Positions 1 through 12,060 of a stretch of 64,000 bases of DNA are shown piece by piece. A program made the translations under genes and the position numbers. The notes under the pieces were generated by a model. The model saw only the letters and a program-made list of their open reading frames with translations. It did no database searches and was not told where the DNA came from. The DNA comes from Stenocarpella maydis. Lineage: Eukaryota; Ascomycota; Sordariomycetes; Diaporthales; Diaporthaceae. The stretch covers positions 103,223 to 167,222 of the forward strand of contig NQMI01000047.1 in the NCBI GenBank assembly GCA_002270565.1, in the 5' to 3' direction. Position 1 is the first letter of the stretch, and the number at the start of each line of letters is the position of its first letter.

Positions 1-3000
1 AAAAGCCCACTAAAACGGATTCTTCTATACAGGTCCCCCTAGACCTTTTGAAGGGTCCCTTAAGCTACTCAAATTAGCCTATCTCTGGCATAATAGATTG
101 GGGCATATTAGTTTTCATCTACTAAAGAAGACGGCTAAAATTAGCCCAAGGGGTTAACCTAATTTTGAATTGCGGATCTCAGAAGGGGATTTTCTATGAC
201 TAGCCTGTGATAGGGCTAATGCTGTTCGTAGGCTAAATAACAAGCCTATTAATGATCCAAAGGGTATATTAGACTCTTTAAAAAGGGATACCTTTTCTAT
301 TAAACCTATGCCCTATAATAAGTGCCCCTGTTGGGCTAACTAATAGTGGATAGAAATCTAGGTTCTAGGTGGGGCTTTTCCTGCTGAAAAAATCATGAGA
401 TGGGGAGCCTTATAGATGGATACTGATTCAAGGGCTGTCTTTAGTTCCCTTGAAGCCTATTGGCGGATACCCTAGGGGGCCGCTTCCATTTGATGCGGGA
501 AAGAGATAAAGTGCCCCAAGTACGAGCTGGTAAGCATAAGGGGCTAGCCTTTTCAAACAGTAGTCCCTTTTCACTGAAGGCAAGAAGGTCTAGATAGAAA
601 CCGGCTCTGATTTCGAGTGATCTAGGACCGTTTCTTAGGGCTATTTTACTCAGCTTGCTGCAGCCTACCGCTAATATCTATGGTGTTTTTATTGTGATAC
701 CTGCCGTTACTTGAGTTAGTAATCAAAACTTGGCCAAAAACAAATAGAGACCTTACAGCCTACCAGGAACTGTACGATGGGCCAGAGCCCTCTAAAACCC
801 AAAAACCACTGCTAAAGAGGAACAGGGTTATAGGGGCTCGCTGTGAGGGCTTCCTGCCTGAAGAAAATCGTCAGAAGGGGGGGGGGGCTAACAAGGCTAG
901 GCCCCCGAGCGGACGTTGTAGCTGATAGGGAATTTACAATCATATTATTTTATCTCTAAAACGGGGCCATATGTTGTCTAAAAGATCCTCTGATTTCTGC
1001 TGTTTCTGTATGGATGGAATTATGAGTTAGTATAGATTAAACTGTAGCGGTTTGGTGCAGATGTGTATTATGGAGTGGGGTCCCCGAACCTCTATCATAG
1101 TGGTGTAGATTTTCTACAGCCGCTGTACTTATTGGGTCTCAAATAGACCCCCCTAGAGGGGCCTCTCTCAGGCGCCCTTACAGTACTGCTGGTCTTCAAT
1201 AGGGACCCCCCCCTAGGAGGGAGGGCCTCTCTCAGGGCCTACAATACCTGCTGGGTCTTAAATAGGCCCCCCAGAAGAGCCTTTCTCAGGCTTACCTGCA
1301 CTTCTGCAGAAGGGGACCCCCCTATGGGTTCCGGGGAATTAGAGGTTATAGGGCCTAATTTAGGGCCTACAAAGTCGTCCCCAGAGAGTATAGGGCCAAC
1401 TCTACCTGAAGAAATAAACCTATCATACGCCAAACAGATCGTGTACTCTATCTTCAAAAGAGGACGCCAAATAGCGTTTAGTAATACAAACGCTGCAGCC
1501 CCACAGACCTGGAAACAGGTACTAAAAAGCCCTAACAAGGCTAAATGTTGGCTACAGGGCGTTCTAAGCGAATTTGATGCTAATTAATTTTGCAAAAATA
1601 ACCCTCGGAATTTTGGGGCCAGCAAATTTGCAGGCTTCCAGAACGGTCGAAAAAAAGCCCTAATAACAGTCCAGTCGGACTAGGTTCCGATACCGAGGAG
1701 AAAAAAGGACGAGGAATACAAGGGGTCTTTAATTAAGCCCGATGAGTAGTCAGGAGGATTTCAACACAGAGAAAGGCGTAGGATTTTTTTACGGAAGACC
1801 TTTCGCCTTTCAACTCTCTAGCCCGTCCTGACCTGGGGGTGATTGCAGGGGTACTACTAGCAACTAGCTGCCTATTCTTGGATGGAAATCGGGCGAATCG
1901 ATTTTATAAGGGCCTCTAAATATAGTACGCTGAAAGAACAGGTCTTTATAGAGCTTCCAGAAGGGTTCAAAGAATTTGCCGCCCAAACTAGTAGCCAAAT
2001 TCAACAGCTATTAACTAGAGCTAGCTATAACCCCTCTAATTAGCAGATAATTCGGCTAAAAAAAGCTCTATATGGCCTAAAACAGGCCCCTAGGGAGTGG
2101 CAACAGGATGTTATTGACTTCGAAAGGTCTAGTTCAACCGCTATCTTCAGACTCCGGCCGTCTTCTACAGCAGGCCGGCAAGCTATTATATAGTGTCCTA
2201 CCGGGTTGACCGGACTGCCTAATAATAGGCCTGGAATTCTCAAAATTCAGGCCCTAAACCGCCAAATCCATAAGGCTTATGCTATAGAAGACAGGGCCTG
2301 GCAAGGTCTTTTCTAGGTGTTCGAATTATTAGGGACCGCCCTAATCGAAACCTATGGCTCTCCCAGAGCAGTATATTGAGGAAGCTATTAGAACCTCAAC
2401 TTAGAGGGTCTCTAGGCCTATTTCAATTCCCTCCAGCCAAACTTGTCACACTTAAGCCTATCGAAGGGCGGCCTTATACTCGACTGAACTTCGACAACCA
2501 AGTCGCTTTCAGGCTATAGTAGTACCGCCTATGTATTCTAGTTACCCAAACTAGGCCTGATATCAGCTTTTTCCCGTCCAGTGGCTAGCCAGAGCTTTCC
2601 AAAGCATCTAAATTCTCAGCATTTAGTCTAGGCTGCAACAGAACTTATTCTAGGTACCTAAATAGCAACCCTCGACACCTTGCTATTAAGTATTCTGCTA
2701 GGGGTCTCAAAGACCCTACAGAGCTCTCTCCTAGATCCTATAGGCTATTCTGATAGCGACTATGCTGGGGATAAGGCCTCCTTTAAATCAACGTATGGGT
2801 ATGTATTTACCCTAGGAGGAGGGCCCATTTCCTGGAAATCTAACGAGGAAGCATATAGCGATCAACGCTAGAGCTGGAAATTATAGGGGCTTATAAGGCT
2901 ACTCGGAAATCAGTGCTTCGAGGGCTCTATATAGAACTAAAGGCCTATTCCTAGGCCAACTATCCTCTATGGAGATAATACGGGCGCTATCTCCACTGCT

Positions 3001-3360
3001 AAGGAGCCCTTTCACACCATCAAGAACTAAGCATACGCTTCTTAGGTACACTACCTACGTGCTGAAGTTCAGAAGGGGACCCTCGAAGTTAAATACCTCG
3101 AGACCAGTAAAATGGTAGCAGATGGGCTTACAAAAGCCCTTCCAGCACCTAAATTTCAGGTGTTCTAGGCCTTTAGGTCTAGTAGAGTTAGTAGATTAGA
3201 AGAAGGGCTAATAGGCCCTCAGCCACTATTTCTTCAATAAATAGATTTCTTTCTATAAGGGGCTTTTCTTTACTTTATTTCTCTCTCCCGTTTCCATTTT
3301 AAGAGTAAGGGTTAAATGCTTAAGCCTATTAGCCTTAGGCTATATCTTCAACAGAAGGGG
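1..3360 (+). mobile_element. Degenerate Ty1/copia retrotransposon, internal region (5' end outside window)
   Basis: Conceptual plus-strand reading recovers copia polyprotein landmarks in the expected order. A GAG-pre-integrase motif (LWHNRLGH) lies near 80-110. The reverse transcriptase signature LYGLKQAPREW lies near 2068-2100. A TRPDISF segment is near 2550-2575. An RNase H block (GYSDSDYAGD, then STYGYVF and GGGPISWKS) lies near 2740-2840. The polyprotein tail (MVADGLTKALPAP) is near 3110-3155. Frames are broken by many stops, often TAG where CAG is expected, so the element cannot be autonomous. A purine tract (3352-3360) precedes the LTR. The 5' LTR and gag are not in the window. The order of landmarks makes copia secure; the boundary of each domain is approximate. 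Confidence 0.88.
1131..1305 (+). repeat. Imperfect tandem repeat inside the copia relic, about three ~58-bp units
   Basis: Three consecutive units each contain a TGGGTCT-like start, an AATAGG/AATAGA step, a C-rich run, a GCCTCTCTCAGG-like block and a CTTACAG/CCTACAA-like end. They begin near 1131, 1186 and 1248. The repeat lies in the poorly conserved region between the integrase and reverse transcriptase parts of the element. Confidence 0.5.
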
Positions 3361-3956
3361 TGTTAAACGGAACCGCTCAGCAGGGCGTTGGTACTCCGTG
3401 CAAGGAGTTACCCTAGACTTTGTTGTAAGGAGTTACCCTAGACTTCCTAGCAAGGAGTTACCCTAGACTTGCGAGTCAGGCGATTTTCGCTAAGTACGCC
3501 CAGTGCGTGCGTGACGCAAGATGAGTTTGGTGGCCGTGAGTCGATTATTTTGGCCTGCATTTGCACCTTAATTCAGACCTCTGCATTACCCTTATTTCTT
3601 ACCCAAAAAGTATATAACCTAGTGCATTGGATAGCTTGATTCCTGAAGTTTATATGTACTTAATTTGGGCATTGCTAGGGCTATGGTTGGCTGGTTGCTT
3701 GGAACCAAAGATGGTGTGTTGGAAGGGCGAATTTTCCGGCATTTGCAAATTTGCACCAGAGCCGACCGCAGCGTGCCCAGGGGTGAGACGACGTCGGAGG
3801 GTATATAAGGAGGGCTTACAGAAGCCCAACTTAATTCAATACAAAGTTGTCCAGACCATTGTCAATCGTCCCAATTCGCCTCAGAGCACCATACTGCGAC
3901 CCTGCCGAAACACACACACGCTGAACTGAATGCTATTCTATAGCACAAATTCTTCA
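3361..3956 (+). repeat. 3' LTR of the copia element
   Basis: The segment starts TGTTAAACGG directly after a purine tract and is inferred to end ...ATTCTTCA. The end is set by comparison with a second, inverted copy at 42115-42306, where homology stops at the same place. It contains a TATATAAGG box near 3801, the likely promoter, and a run of CA dinucleotides near its end. The two copies differ by a few transitions, one in a CpA context. Length is 596 bp. It stops only 375 bp upstream of the subtilase start codon. Confidence 0.75.
3400..3474 (+). repeat. Three tandem 25-bp units within the LTR
   Basis: Units at 3400-3424, 3425-3449 and 3450-3474 share the 21-base core G(C/T)AAGGAGTTACCCTAGACTT and differ only in the last four bases and one C/T. 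They sit in the U3-like part of the LTR, upstream of the TATA box, where repeats often act as regulatory sites; that role is inference. Confidence 0.85.
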
Positions 3957-4331
3957 CAACATACCATGTTGTTATCTAGTATCTGAAGCGTAAATGTAGA
4001 GCGTTTTGGTGGTCTGTAGCGGGAATCCGGGGCCAGCTGCAACTTATTTTTAGGCTGACAGGCCCACCGGGACCAGGCTTCAACGGGCAGGTGGCATTCT
4101 TGTCGACGTTGAATACGGGATGCCCGCTGGATCATGTGCCCAGGGTGGAGACGCTCGTATTGACCCTGGCAAGCGAGCGGGACCGCCGGAGCAAGACGTC
4201 CCTCTAGGCAGTTTGCACGCGAGACGAGAATATATTAGACCAGCAGGAGAAGGCAAGTGTGAAAGCCGTGAAAAGATTGCAGGTGTCATTCTCGCAGGCT
4301 CTGTTCGGTTTGTCAGAACCCGGCAGACAAC
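3957..4331 (+). promoter_or_regulatory. Presumed promoter/5' UTR interval of the subtilase gene
   Basis: This 375-bp interval separates the LTR from the subtilase start. I see no convincing TATA box or ORF in it. A retrotransposon LTR so close upstream may have displaced native promoter elements. Confidence 0.35.
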
Positions 4332-7222
4332 ATGTTACCACCACGCGTGGCCGGATGTGCCCTGGGTGCGCTGCTCATCGGAGCATCCACCGCCAGGCCG
4401 GCTCCCAAGGCCGAGGTGGTCCCCGGGGCCTACATGATTGAGTTTACGGACGACCATGCAAGTTGACCAGCCCCCCGTCCGCAGAAACCAGGCGTGGCTG
4501 AGCCGCGACTGCGAGACAAGGCGCCGGGGACATGCCCATGCTGACCGGCCCGCATTACAGGATGCGGAAAGCTTCTATGCCGGCCTGGCCGAGCGGGAGC
4601 TCTCCGTCACGGGGCGCATGAACATGTCCTTTTCCCTGTTCCGGGGCGCCTCGTTCCACCTCAGGGACGTGCCCGACGAGCTCGCACACGGCCGCATCAT
4701 GGACATACCCGGGGTGAAGAACCTATGGCCGATCCGGACCATCCCACGGCCCAACAACGAGGTGCTCTGGACTGGCAACAGCGCAAGTCCCGCGCCGCCC
4801 GTCTTGAAACGTCGTCAGCCGTCTCCGCCCACGGCGGCCGACACGTTCATCCCCCATGTCATGACCCAGGTAGACCAGCTGCGTGCCGAGGGGGTCACTG
4901 GCAAGGGCGTCCGGATCGGCATCCTCGACGTCGGCGTCGATTACACCCACCCGGCGCTCGGCGGCTGCTTTGGCGAGGGGTGTCTGGTCTCGTACGGCTG
5001 GGACTTTGTCGGCGAGAACTACACAGGCCCCGGAGACACGCCCCACCCGGGCCCGGACCCCCTGGACCAGTGTGACGGGCATGGCACGCACGTCTCGGGC
5101 ATCATCGCCGCGCAGCCCAACGTGATGGGCTTCACGGGCGCGGCGCCCGACGTCCACCTGGGCATGTACAAGATCTTTGGCTGCAAGGGCAGCAGCGACA
5201 CGGACATCGCCATGGCCGCGCTGAACCGCGCGTACGACGACGGCAGCCACATCATCTCCATGAGCGTCAGCCGCGAGTCTGGCTGGAGCGAGGACCCCGT
5301 CGCCGTGGCCGCCCAGCGCATCGTCGAGAAGGGCGTGCCCTGCGTCATGGCGGCCGGGAACAGCGGCTCGGGCGGCCTCTTCCTGGCCGGGGCCGGGGCG
5401 AACGGGAAGGGCGTGACATCGGTAGGGTCCATCGACTCGACCGAGTATAGCATGGTCTTGCTGCGCGGGTCGTTTGCCACCCGGGACCCGAGCAACGGGT
5501 CCGCGCCTGCTGCCGAGGCGTTTGGATGGAAAGCCGGCACGCCAGCCTTTGGGAACGTGTCATCATTGCCGCTGTACGCCGTTAGCAAGAACACCAGTGT
5601 CGAGGACGACGCCTGCAACCCGCTCCCCGACAGCACGCCCGACCTTTCTGGCTATGTCACGCTCGTCCGCCAGGGATATTGCAGCGACTACATCAAGGCA
5701 CAGAACATTGCTGCCAAGGGGGCACGCTACATGCTGGAGTATTCGTACTATGATGACCTGTAAGTAAAATGTCCGACTCGTGACTGCTGCTGGGCGGGAC
5801 CTCTTTGGCTAAGCCTGCATGTGCAGGACCGCTCTAAACACCCCCTATGTGGGAGACGAGGAGCCTCGCATTGTCGGAACTGGAGTGGTTACCCTCGAAC
5901 AAGGAGTGGAGTGGGTGGACTCTCTCAGCCAGGGCAACGTCGTGACCGTCGATATCACAGCCCCCGCCCAGGCGGGCAGCGTCGTCGAAACGGCTGCGAA
6001 CACGGCGAGCGGCGGAGCCATGAGCCTGTTCTCATCATGGGGCCCGACGTGGGAGATGGACCTCAAGCCGACCTTTTCCGCGCCCGGAGGATATATCCTG
6101 TCCACCTGGCCGCTTCGCCTGGGCGGCTATGCGATCCAGTCCGGCACATCCATGTCCACCCCCTTGATCTCTGCTATCTTTGCGCTCGTGGGACAGGTCC
6201 GACAGGACTTTGACCCCAAGACCCTCAACAACCTGGTCGCGGCAACAGCGGCACCGATCGACTGGTACGATGGCAATCAGATATACGGCGGCGTGCTTGC
6301 CCCGCCGCCGCAGCAGGGAGGTGGCCTGGCACAGGCACATCGCGCGGCTCACGCGACGACGTTGGTCACCGTCTCGAGCATCTCATTCAACGACACTGCC
6401 AACTTCAGCCCCAGTCGGAACTTCACTATCAACAACCAAGGCGCCGGGCCGGTGACGTACAGCCTCGGGACGGTGGAGGCGCAGACGATGTTCACCTTCA
6501 TCCCGGGGAACGAATACCCGGCCAGCTTCCCAAACCCCACCGCAAACGGCACCGCCAGGCTGACCTTCTCGCCGCCCCGGGTTACCATCCCCGCCGGCGC
6601 CTCGGCCGAGATCACCGTGTCGTGTGAGCCTCCCGCGGTGGGGGACGAGGCGCGCCTGGCCGTGTACAGCGGCTGGGTCACGCTCAACGGCGGCGCCAAC
6701 GACACGCTGTCGATCCCCTACATCGGCGCCGTCGGCAGCCTGTACGCGGCCAAGGTGCTCGACGACGGCTACGTCTACGTCTCGAACTGGAACGACAGCA
6801 GCCTGGCCCCGGCCGTGGCCAACGAGACGTTTGTGGTGCCCCGGCCGACGTCCACGACACCCATCACCACCGCGTCCGGCCCCGCCGTCAACTACCCGGC
6901 CAGCGTCATCCAGCTCAATGTCGGCACGGCCCTGCTGCGCTGTGACCTTGTGCCTGCTGCCACCCCCGGAGGCAACGTGACGGCTGCGGCGGCACTGGGC
7001 GGGGCGCAGGCCCTGGGCACGTTTGGTAGCTTCCCAATGGAATATGTGCCGCGGGCATATTTCATCAACGCGTTCACTGGCATGCTGACAGATGGGACAA
7101 TAGTCCCGGAGGGTGCATATGCATTTGTTGTTCGGGCGCTTAAGATATTTGGGGATCCTGAAGTACCCGGTGACTACGAAGTGCACAGGACGGTGCCCTT
7201 TATCCTCAAGTATCAAACTTAG
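4332..7222 (+). CDS. Secreted subtilisin-like serine protease (S8, Vpr-like)
   Basis: Predicted exons are 4332-4457, 4561-5759 and 5827-7222, giving about 906 residues. The N-terminus is a signal peptide followed by a propeptide (VPGAYMIEFTDDH). Catalytic residues are Asp165 in ILDVGVDYTHP, His216 in DGHGTHVSG and Ser550 in SGTSMSTP; the oxyanion Asn lies in MAAGNSG. A PA-like insert sits between the Asn and Ser regions, and a beta-rich C-terminal domain follows the catalytic domain. This is the arrangement of fungal Vpr-type extracellular proteases, which degrade extracellular protein. Intron 1 (103 bp) is GC-AG with donor GCAAGT and branch point CTGAC, and it restores frame exactly; intron 2 is GT-AG. 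All catalytic motifs are present and no stop interrupts the model. It is probably functional, although an LTR lies just upstream. Confidence 0.9.
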
Positions 7223-7770
7223 TGGCAGAATAGAGATTATATCAGCATCACAGGCGGGGATAACCTCATGATAGGCTGTTGAGATATTCCTATCAAGTGG
7301 TCCCGGCGGGCATCTGTACGTCATCCCCAGATGCAGCCGAAACGGGTCTTGTGCCTCTCATACGTGTAGTGAAAGATAACATACCTATAATAAATTCTAA
7401 ATAACATGGGCGGCCCACATACGTCTTCCCCCTAAAGCCGGCTGCTATCTCACCTATAAATTAAAAACTAACTTGTTGGTCCCAGAATCCTGCACCGAGC
7501 CAACTCCTGGATGCATTACATGGAGAGGTTTCCCATAGCAATGGCCATCATTCCTCTCTTGGAGACGTTGTGGAAGTTGAGCATCATTACCCGTCTAGGC
7601 TCATTTGAGAGCAGTCAACGGTAAGTCCAGACCGGCAAGTTTGCTTTGCAACCAAAGCGCCCAACGATGAGCCACACCCCCCCCCCCTCCCCGAGAGAAA
7701 AAGACCCTTTTTTTCTTCTGGCATAAATGAAGCCCAGAATCGACGCTGATTCCTCCGTACCATAATCTTA
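7223..7770. other. Intergenic, no gene seen
   Basis: This interval lies between the subtilase stop and the reductase relic. It includes a C-homopolymer near 7678-7688. No ORF or RNA gene is supported. Confidence 0.4.
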
Positions 7771-8240
7771 GGAGTCGATATCATATACCACCTTGCCTCG
7801 CCAATATCCCTCCAATTCACTGGCCCCGAACCTATTCTTCATGCTGCCGTTGAGGCGTCTCTTTCCCTGCTCCGCTCAACCCTGGAACAGGCTGGCTCCC
7901 CGCTCAAAGCGTTTTTGCTTCTTAGTTCGTCCAATGCCATGGGGCTTCGCTCCCCGAATGACAAGACTCCTGCCTTCGCGGGAAACGATTGGAACAACTC
8001 TGCCGTGGAGACTGCTGAGAAGCTCAAGAAAGACACACCCGGCCGCCTTATCTATGCTGCCAGCAAGACTGCAGCGGAGCGTGCATTCTGGAACACCCAC
8101 CCGGCACACCCAGGGCCAACGCCCCCTTTTCCATAACCGTCGTGAACCCCGCTACTGCCGCTGCCCCTGACCGAGACCAATGGACCCGCATCCCCTCAGG
8201 CTGGTGGGAACCCGATTTACTACCTAGGTACAGCGACAAG
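7771..8240 (+). pseudogene. NAD(P)-dependent epimerase/aldehyde reductase fragment
   Basis: Translation from 7771 reads GVDIIYHLASPISLQF, a central motif of extended short-chain dehydrogenases of the dihydroflavonol-reductase/Gre2 type. It continues through LLLSSSNAMGLR and reaches the active-site-like YAASKTAAERAFW, the YxxxK motif. The frame then breaks near 8125 and the next block (FSITVVNPATAAAP) is in another frame. The NAD-binding N-terminus and the C-terminal third are missing. It lies next to the P450 genes and may be a remnant of the same metabolic locus. Confidence 0.75.
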
Positions 8241-8560
8241 CCGACCAAGGCCACTGGGACTGGACTGGATTGGAGGAAAGAATTACTGATTCTACGACTT
8301 TCTTTTTATCTCAGCAGTTATCCCAGAAGCATTCCGCTGTACGTTGGTCCCACTGCACCATGATACCATCCTCAAGCTCACGGTGTTTCCAAGGCTTATG
8401 TTTACCCAAAATATTACGCAATCCAATTATATGGATACAAGTTCAGGAGGCATTGCTATGCCTCCGACGTAGGACAGTTTCAAATACATGTGGACTTCAA
8501 GATGTGACTGTCAATATCCCCAGGTGCGATGGCCTAGCCATATAATGTTCGGTCTACAGC
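8241..8560. other. Intergenic, 3' side of the P450 gene
   Basis: These 320 bp lie between the reductase relic and the minus-strand P450 stop codon. I see no gene; the interval would hold the P450 3' UTR. Confidence 0.4.
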
Positions 8561-10444
8561 TCAATGCTCGACCTCCTCGAGACTGACCCACAGGGGAGGC
8601 GTCACCCAGGTCAAGTATCCTTTAATACGCTTCATGCTATCACCCCATCCTGCTACGGTTTGCTCGCCCAAAGGCCCACCGGCCAATTCCACGTCAAAGT
8701 TCCATAGCAAGTGAACTAAGATCAGACGGAGTTCGAAGTAGGCCAAGTTCTTGCCAATGCACGCTCGCGGCCCCACGCTGCACGGGAACCACGCGTTGTC
8801 AGTACTGCATATCCGGCGTTTTCTATCGGCTTGTACTTTGACGTGGCTCATACCTGAAAGGTTGGGATGCATCCAGCCTGTCACCTGCGTACCTGGGGTT
8901 GGACAGCCATCGCTCCGGATGAAACTCGTCGGGGTCTCTGAAGTTAGACGGCAGCCTTGAAGTCCCATATGGCGGAACCGCGACACATATACCCTCGGGG
9001 AGATAGTTTCCGTCAACGGTAGCACCCCCCTTGGGTATGATACGCTGCTGGCTTGCCGCGGCCGGCACGAACAGGCGCAGTGTTTCCCTGATGGTGGCGT
9101 CGAGGTACGGCAGCTTGTCAGGGCCTACGCTGTGCCAGGTGATGTCCGCCTCGGACGCAAACACGCCGGAGCCCCGTACCTCCTGGAGGAGGCACTGTCG
9201 GGCCTGGGGGTGCGTGCAGTAGAAGTAGGTCCACGCCATGAGGGTGCCAGCAGTGGTCTCGCTGCCGGCGCTGATGAAGATTGCCGTGTTGATGACGATC
9301 TCGGTGTCGGTGAGGCTCCTGCGGGACTCCCTGTTCTTCAGGATCTGGTGGATGACATCGGGGTGATCGCGCATTGCCCCATCTCTGAGGCGAGCGGCTG
9401 CCGTCTCCCTCGACTTCATGAGATGCAGCTGCCTCCATCTGGCCGCCTTCTTGGGTACGAGGAGCCTTGTCAGTTTGAGTGACAGCCAGGTGCCCACGCC
9501 GGCCACGCGTCGTATGGCCTGCTCCCAGGTCCCCGAGACCGAGACGTTGGTGATGGCTCTGGACCAGTCGGTCGCGGACCCTTGGTCCAGGCAGCCAAAA
9601 GGCTGGCCGAATGTGATGTCGCCCATGATGTCAAATGTTGCGAATGTATCTGCGGGTTTGTCAATTTCCTTACCCGGCACACGCCCAGCGGCGACGTATC
9701 ATCTCGGACTCACACCAAGCGCTTATGTCTACGAGCTGTCTCTGATGGCTAAGCTTCCTGAGCTGGGAGATTAGTTTATGGACGTGTGTCTTTATGAGTT
9801 CTTGTTGCTGTAATAGCGCCTGGTTGGTAAAGCAGTAAGCCATTGCGCCGCGCTGCCTTGAGTGATCCTGGGTGGCAAGAGGCGCCATGCTGACGCCCAC
9901 GGACCCATCAGAAGCTTGCCCCACGGCTCCGATGAAGACCGGGCTTTTCTCCATGTTCGGAGCTGACTTCTGGAAGGTCATTAGAATGAGCTCGTATTAA
10001 CAGCCAGCGTTTGACTTTACCCGAAACCCATAAATGTCCTCCCAGGCCTGTGCGTTGGTGAAACTGAGCTCATTGGGGGCAACCCTAACGACAGGGCCTG
10101 CAGTGAACGAGGGAGCTGTTGTTAGTCATTCAAGGTCTGCAGGAGCGCCTGAGAAATGCTTACCGTATTTCTCGTGGAGGGATTTGTAGTAGAACTGCTG
10201 GGTTCCTCGGGCCAAGTGAACTGCGACGGGCAGTTCGGTGAGGCTGTTGATCCAGGGCCCAGGATACTTGCTCAAGTTATGCAAGAATCGACGTCGGATC
10301 ACGAAGACGACCAAATACAGCAAGAGCTGGACCATGTGTCAGTTATTGCAGTCGCCCATGCTGTAAATTTCCACGCACCACAATTGGAGTTGTTTTGATG
10401 GCCAAGTCGCCAACAGAGCCTTGTGCATCCATGAATATCATCAT
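8561..10444 (-). CDS. Cytochrome P450 monooxygenase, CYP65-like
   Basis: Six predicted exons (10444-10379, 10326-10164, 10097-10021, 9969-9714, 9649-8854, 8777-8561) give about 524 residues. A hydrophobic N-terminal anchor (VLLLYLVVFVIRRRF) precedes the proline-rich hinge YPGPW. Other landmarks are FATFDIMGDITFGQPFG, the I-helix AGSETTA, the ExxR motif (RETLRLF), FHPERW, and the haem loop FSVGPRACIG with ligand Cys459. Every intron has a GT-AG pair and joins in frame, most with a recognisable branch point. The motif pattern resembles CYP65-type enzymes of fungal secondary metabolism (inference). It would sit in the ER membrane and use a P450 reductase. The substrate is unknown. No defect is visible. 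Confidence 0.88.
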
Positions 10445-10799
10445 GCCTGCTACCTTGCCACTGAGGATTGAGACACCGCGTTATGGTACCACCGTGTTAC
10501 TACTTGCTGGTGAGGAATCTGAGCTATAGATTGCAGAAAGGGATGCCTCCACCTGGCATATTTATAAACATGTACTCGCCATCCTCCCCGCTCCTAGGCG
10601 TCGTAGACTCAACCATTGATAGCTGCTACCGTCTGACAACCTTGGAAGTTTTCCCAGCTGCCTGGGGCTTTCAGTTTAACTTTCAGACAGACTTTACACT
10701 AGTTCACTGATATGGTAGATTTCCTAGACTTTTAAGAGATTTCTAACCCCCCCTGTTAACTATAACGTTGATTAACAACCCGCATCGAACGAGCAGCCA

Positions 10800-12060
10800 C
10801 AGAACCTTATATTATGGATCGATAACACCCCTTCGACGGTAGCCAGGACGCTCTCGGCTTTGAGTTCCTAATAAACATGCGTGATGTTATGGTGTGGAGC
10901 CAGATCGATCGGATCGCTGAGATAGAGCTCTTAGTGCCTCTGATGATAAGCACATGAAGACCTTCAGGCCCACACTCCTCACGAGTCAGGCCCTTCATGA
11001 TTAGTGTGCCTTATAGGATTTGCTGTGGTTAGCGTCGATCTTCAAAGCTCAGTGAATCGTCGATTTCCTTGACAAGCTGCTTGAATCGCTGAGACACGTA
11101 ACTAATGCGCCGCAGCTCCCATCAAGGCACCGAACCTATCTTTACTATTCATCCACAATGGTTTATGCTATTCGCCCAGAACGGACCCACACTGCTAGAC
11201 GGTTCGGAAACTCAATCGCCGGCTGGCTCATAGAACTTGAATCTGCCGAAGACAGAAACCATGCCCTACCTAGGTAAACCCTGCAGCCTTGAGTTTTGGG
11301 AGGCGGGGCGCGAAGCACGTGGCGCCCCCCTACTATTTACCGGTCCTAACTGTGTAGATTGATAGCTCTCAGGGGCCGAAAGGGGCTTTCCATTTGGTAC
11401 ATGAGTGGCCTTTGGACCAAAAAGCAGCTGGAAGAGCTTGGGGAATAGGATGCGTCGAATCCATTGTACGTTGGCCAAAGTAGACATACGGGGCCAGAGA
11501 TGGTTTCACTGCATGAAATGGTTGAGGCCCTTCTCCTCGCGGAGGTAACCAAATTTGTGGCCAAATGCGATTTTGGTTGTAATATCGAGGGTGAAATAGT
11601 TGGAAGTGGGTCCCAGGTTATGAAGAGCCCAGGAAGAAGCTCCAGGGATAAGACATATGTTTGACGAACCAAGCCAATGAGGCTCTGAACCTGCTCATCG
11701 ACATTGCGCTCAAAATCAGTTGGCCGGCGGCCATTGTACGATCCAGAATGTGGCAACTTAGCTTTGGAGTGCACCCAAGGCTCCAGCCTCGGGAAGAGAT
11801 TGTCGCTGTACCCTGCGGATTGAAACGACCGGTGGAGTACCACGCGTCGCGGTGGTAACTAGGCGCTACTCGCAGTCGAGACGGTTTTGATTGATCGCAT
11901 CTGGCTCATCAGGAATCACATAGTTGGGCCCAATGCAGACCAGGGGTCCGAACTTCTTGTGGAGCTCTCAGTGAATATAGTACTGCTTCCCACTGTGTGC
12001 GGTCCTACCAGGCCAGAGGTTGGAGAGCTCCGTAGAGAATGGCCTAGGTACCTAGGTATG
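10800..12060 (-). pseudogene. Decayed second cytochrome P450
   Basis: P450 blocks appear in order on the minus strand but in different frames. Near 11915-11965 is ELHKKFGPLVCIGPNYVI. Near 11505-11600 is YFTLDITTKIAFGHKFGYL, followed by RRILFPKLFQLLFGP near 11410-11470. Near 10850-11000 is GLTREECGPE followed by an I-helix-like segment (SAIRSIWLHTITS) in which the AGxDTT core is eroded. The ExxR and haem regions are not found, so the 3' part is lost. The motifs differ from those of the intact neighbour, so it is not a simple duplicate of that gene; they resemble pisatin-demethylase-type P450s (inference). Confidence 0.75.

Noticed and set aside
1239..1587. Overlapping plus and minus ORFs of 87-99 codons
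   Set aside because: They lie in the repeat-rich middle of the copia relic and show no domain on either strand.
4723..5636. Two minus-strand open frames of 175 and 205 codons
   Set aside because: Antisense to conserved subtilase catalytic motifs and without family signatures.
6383..7324. 313-codon minus-strand open frame
   Set aside because: It lies antisense to the GC-rich third exon of the subtilase, has no motif and an unusual Arg/Gly/His composition. It is a shadow of the real gene.
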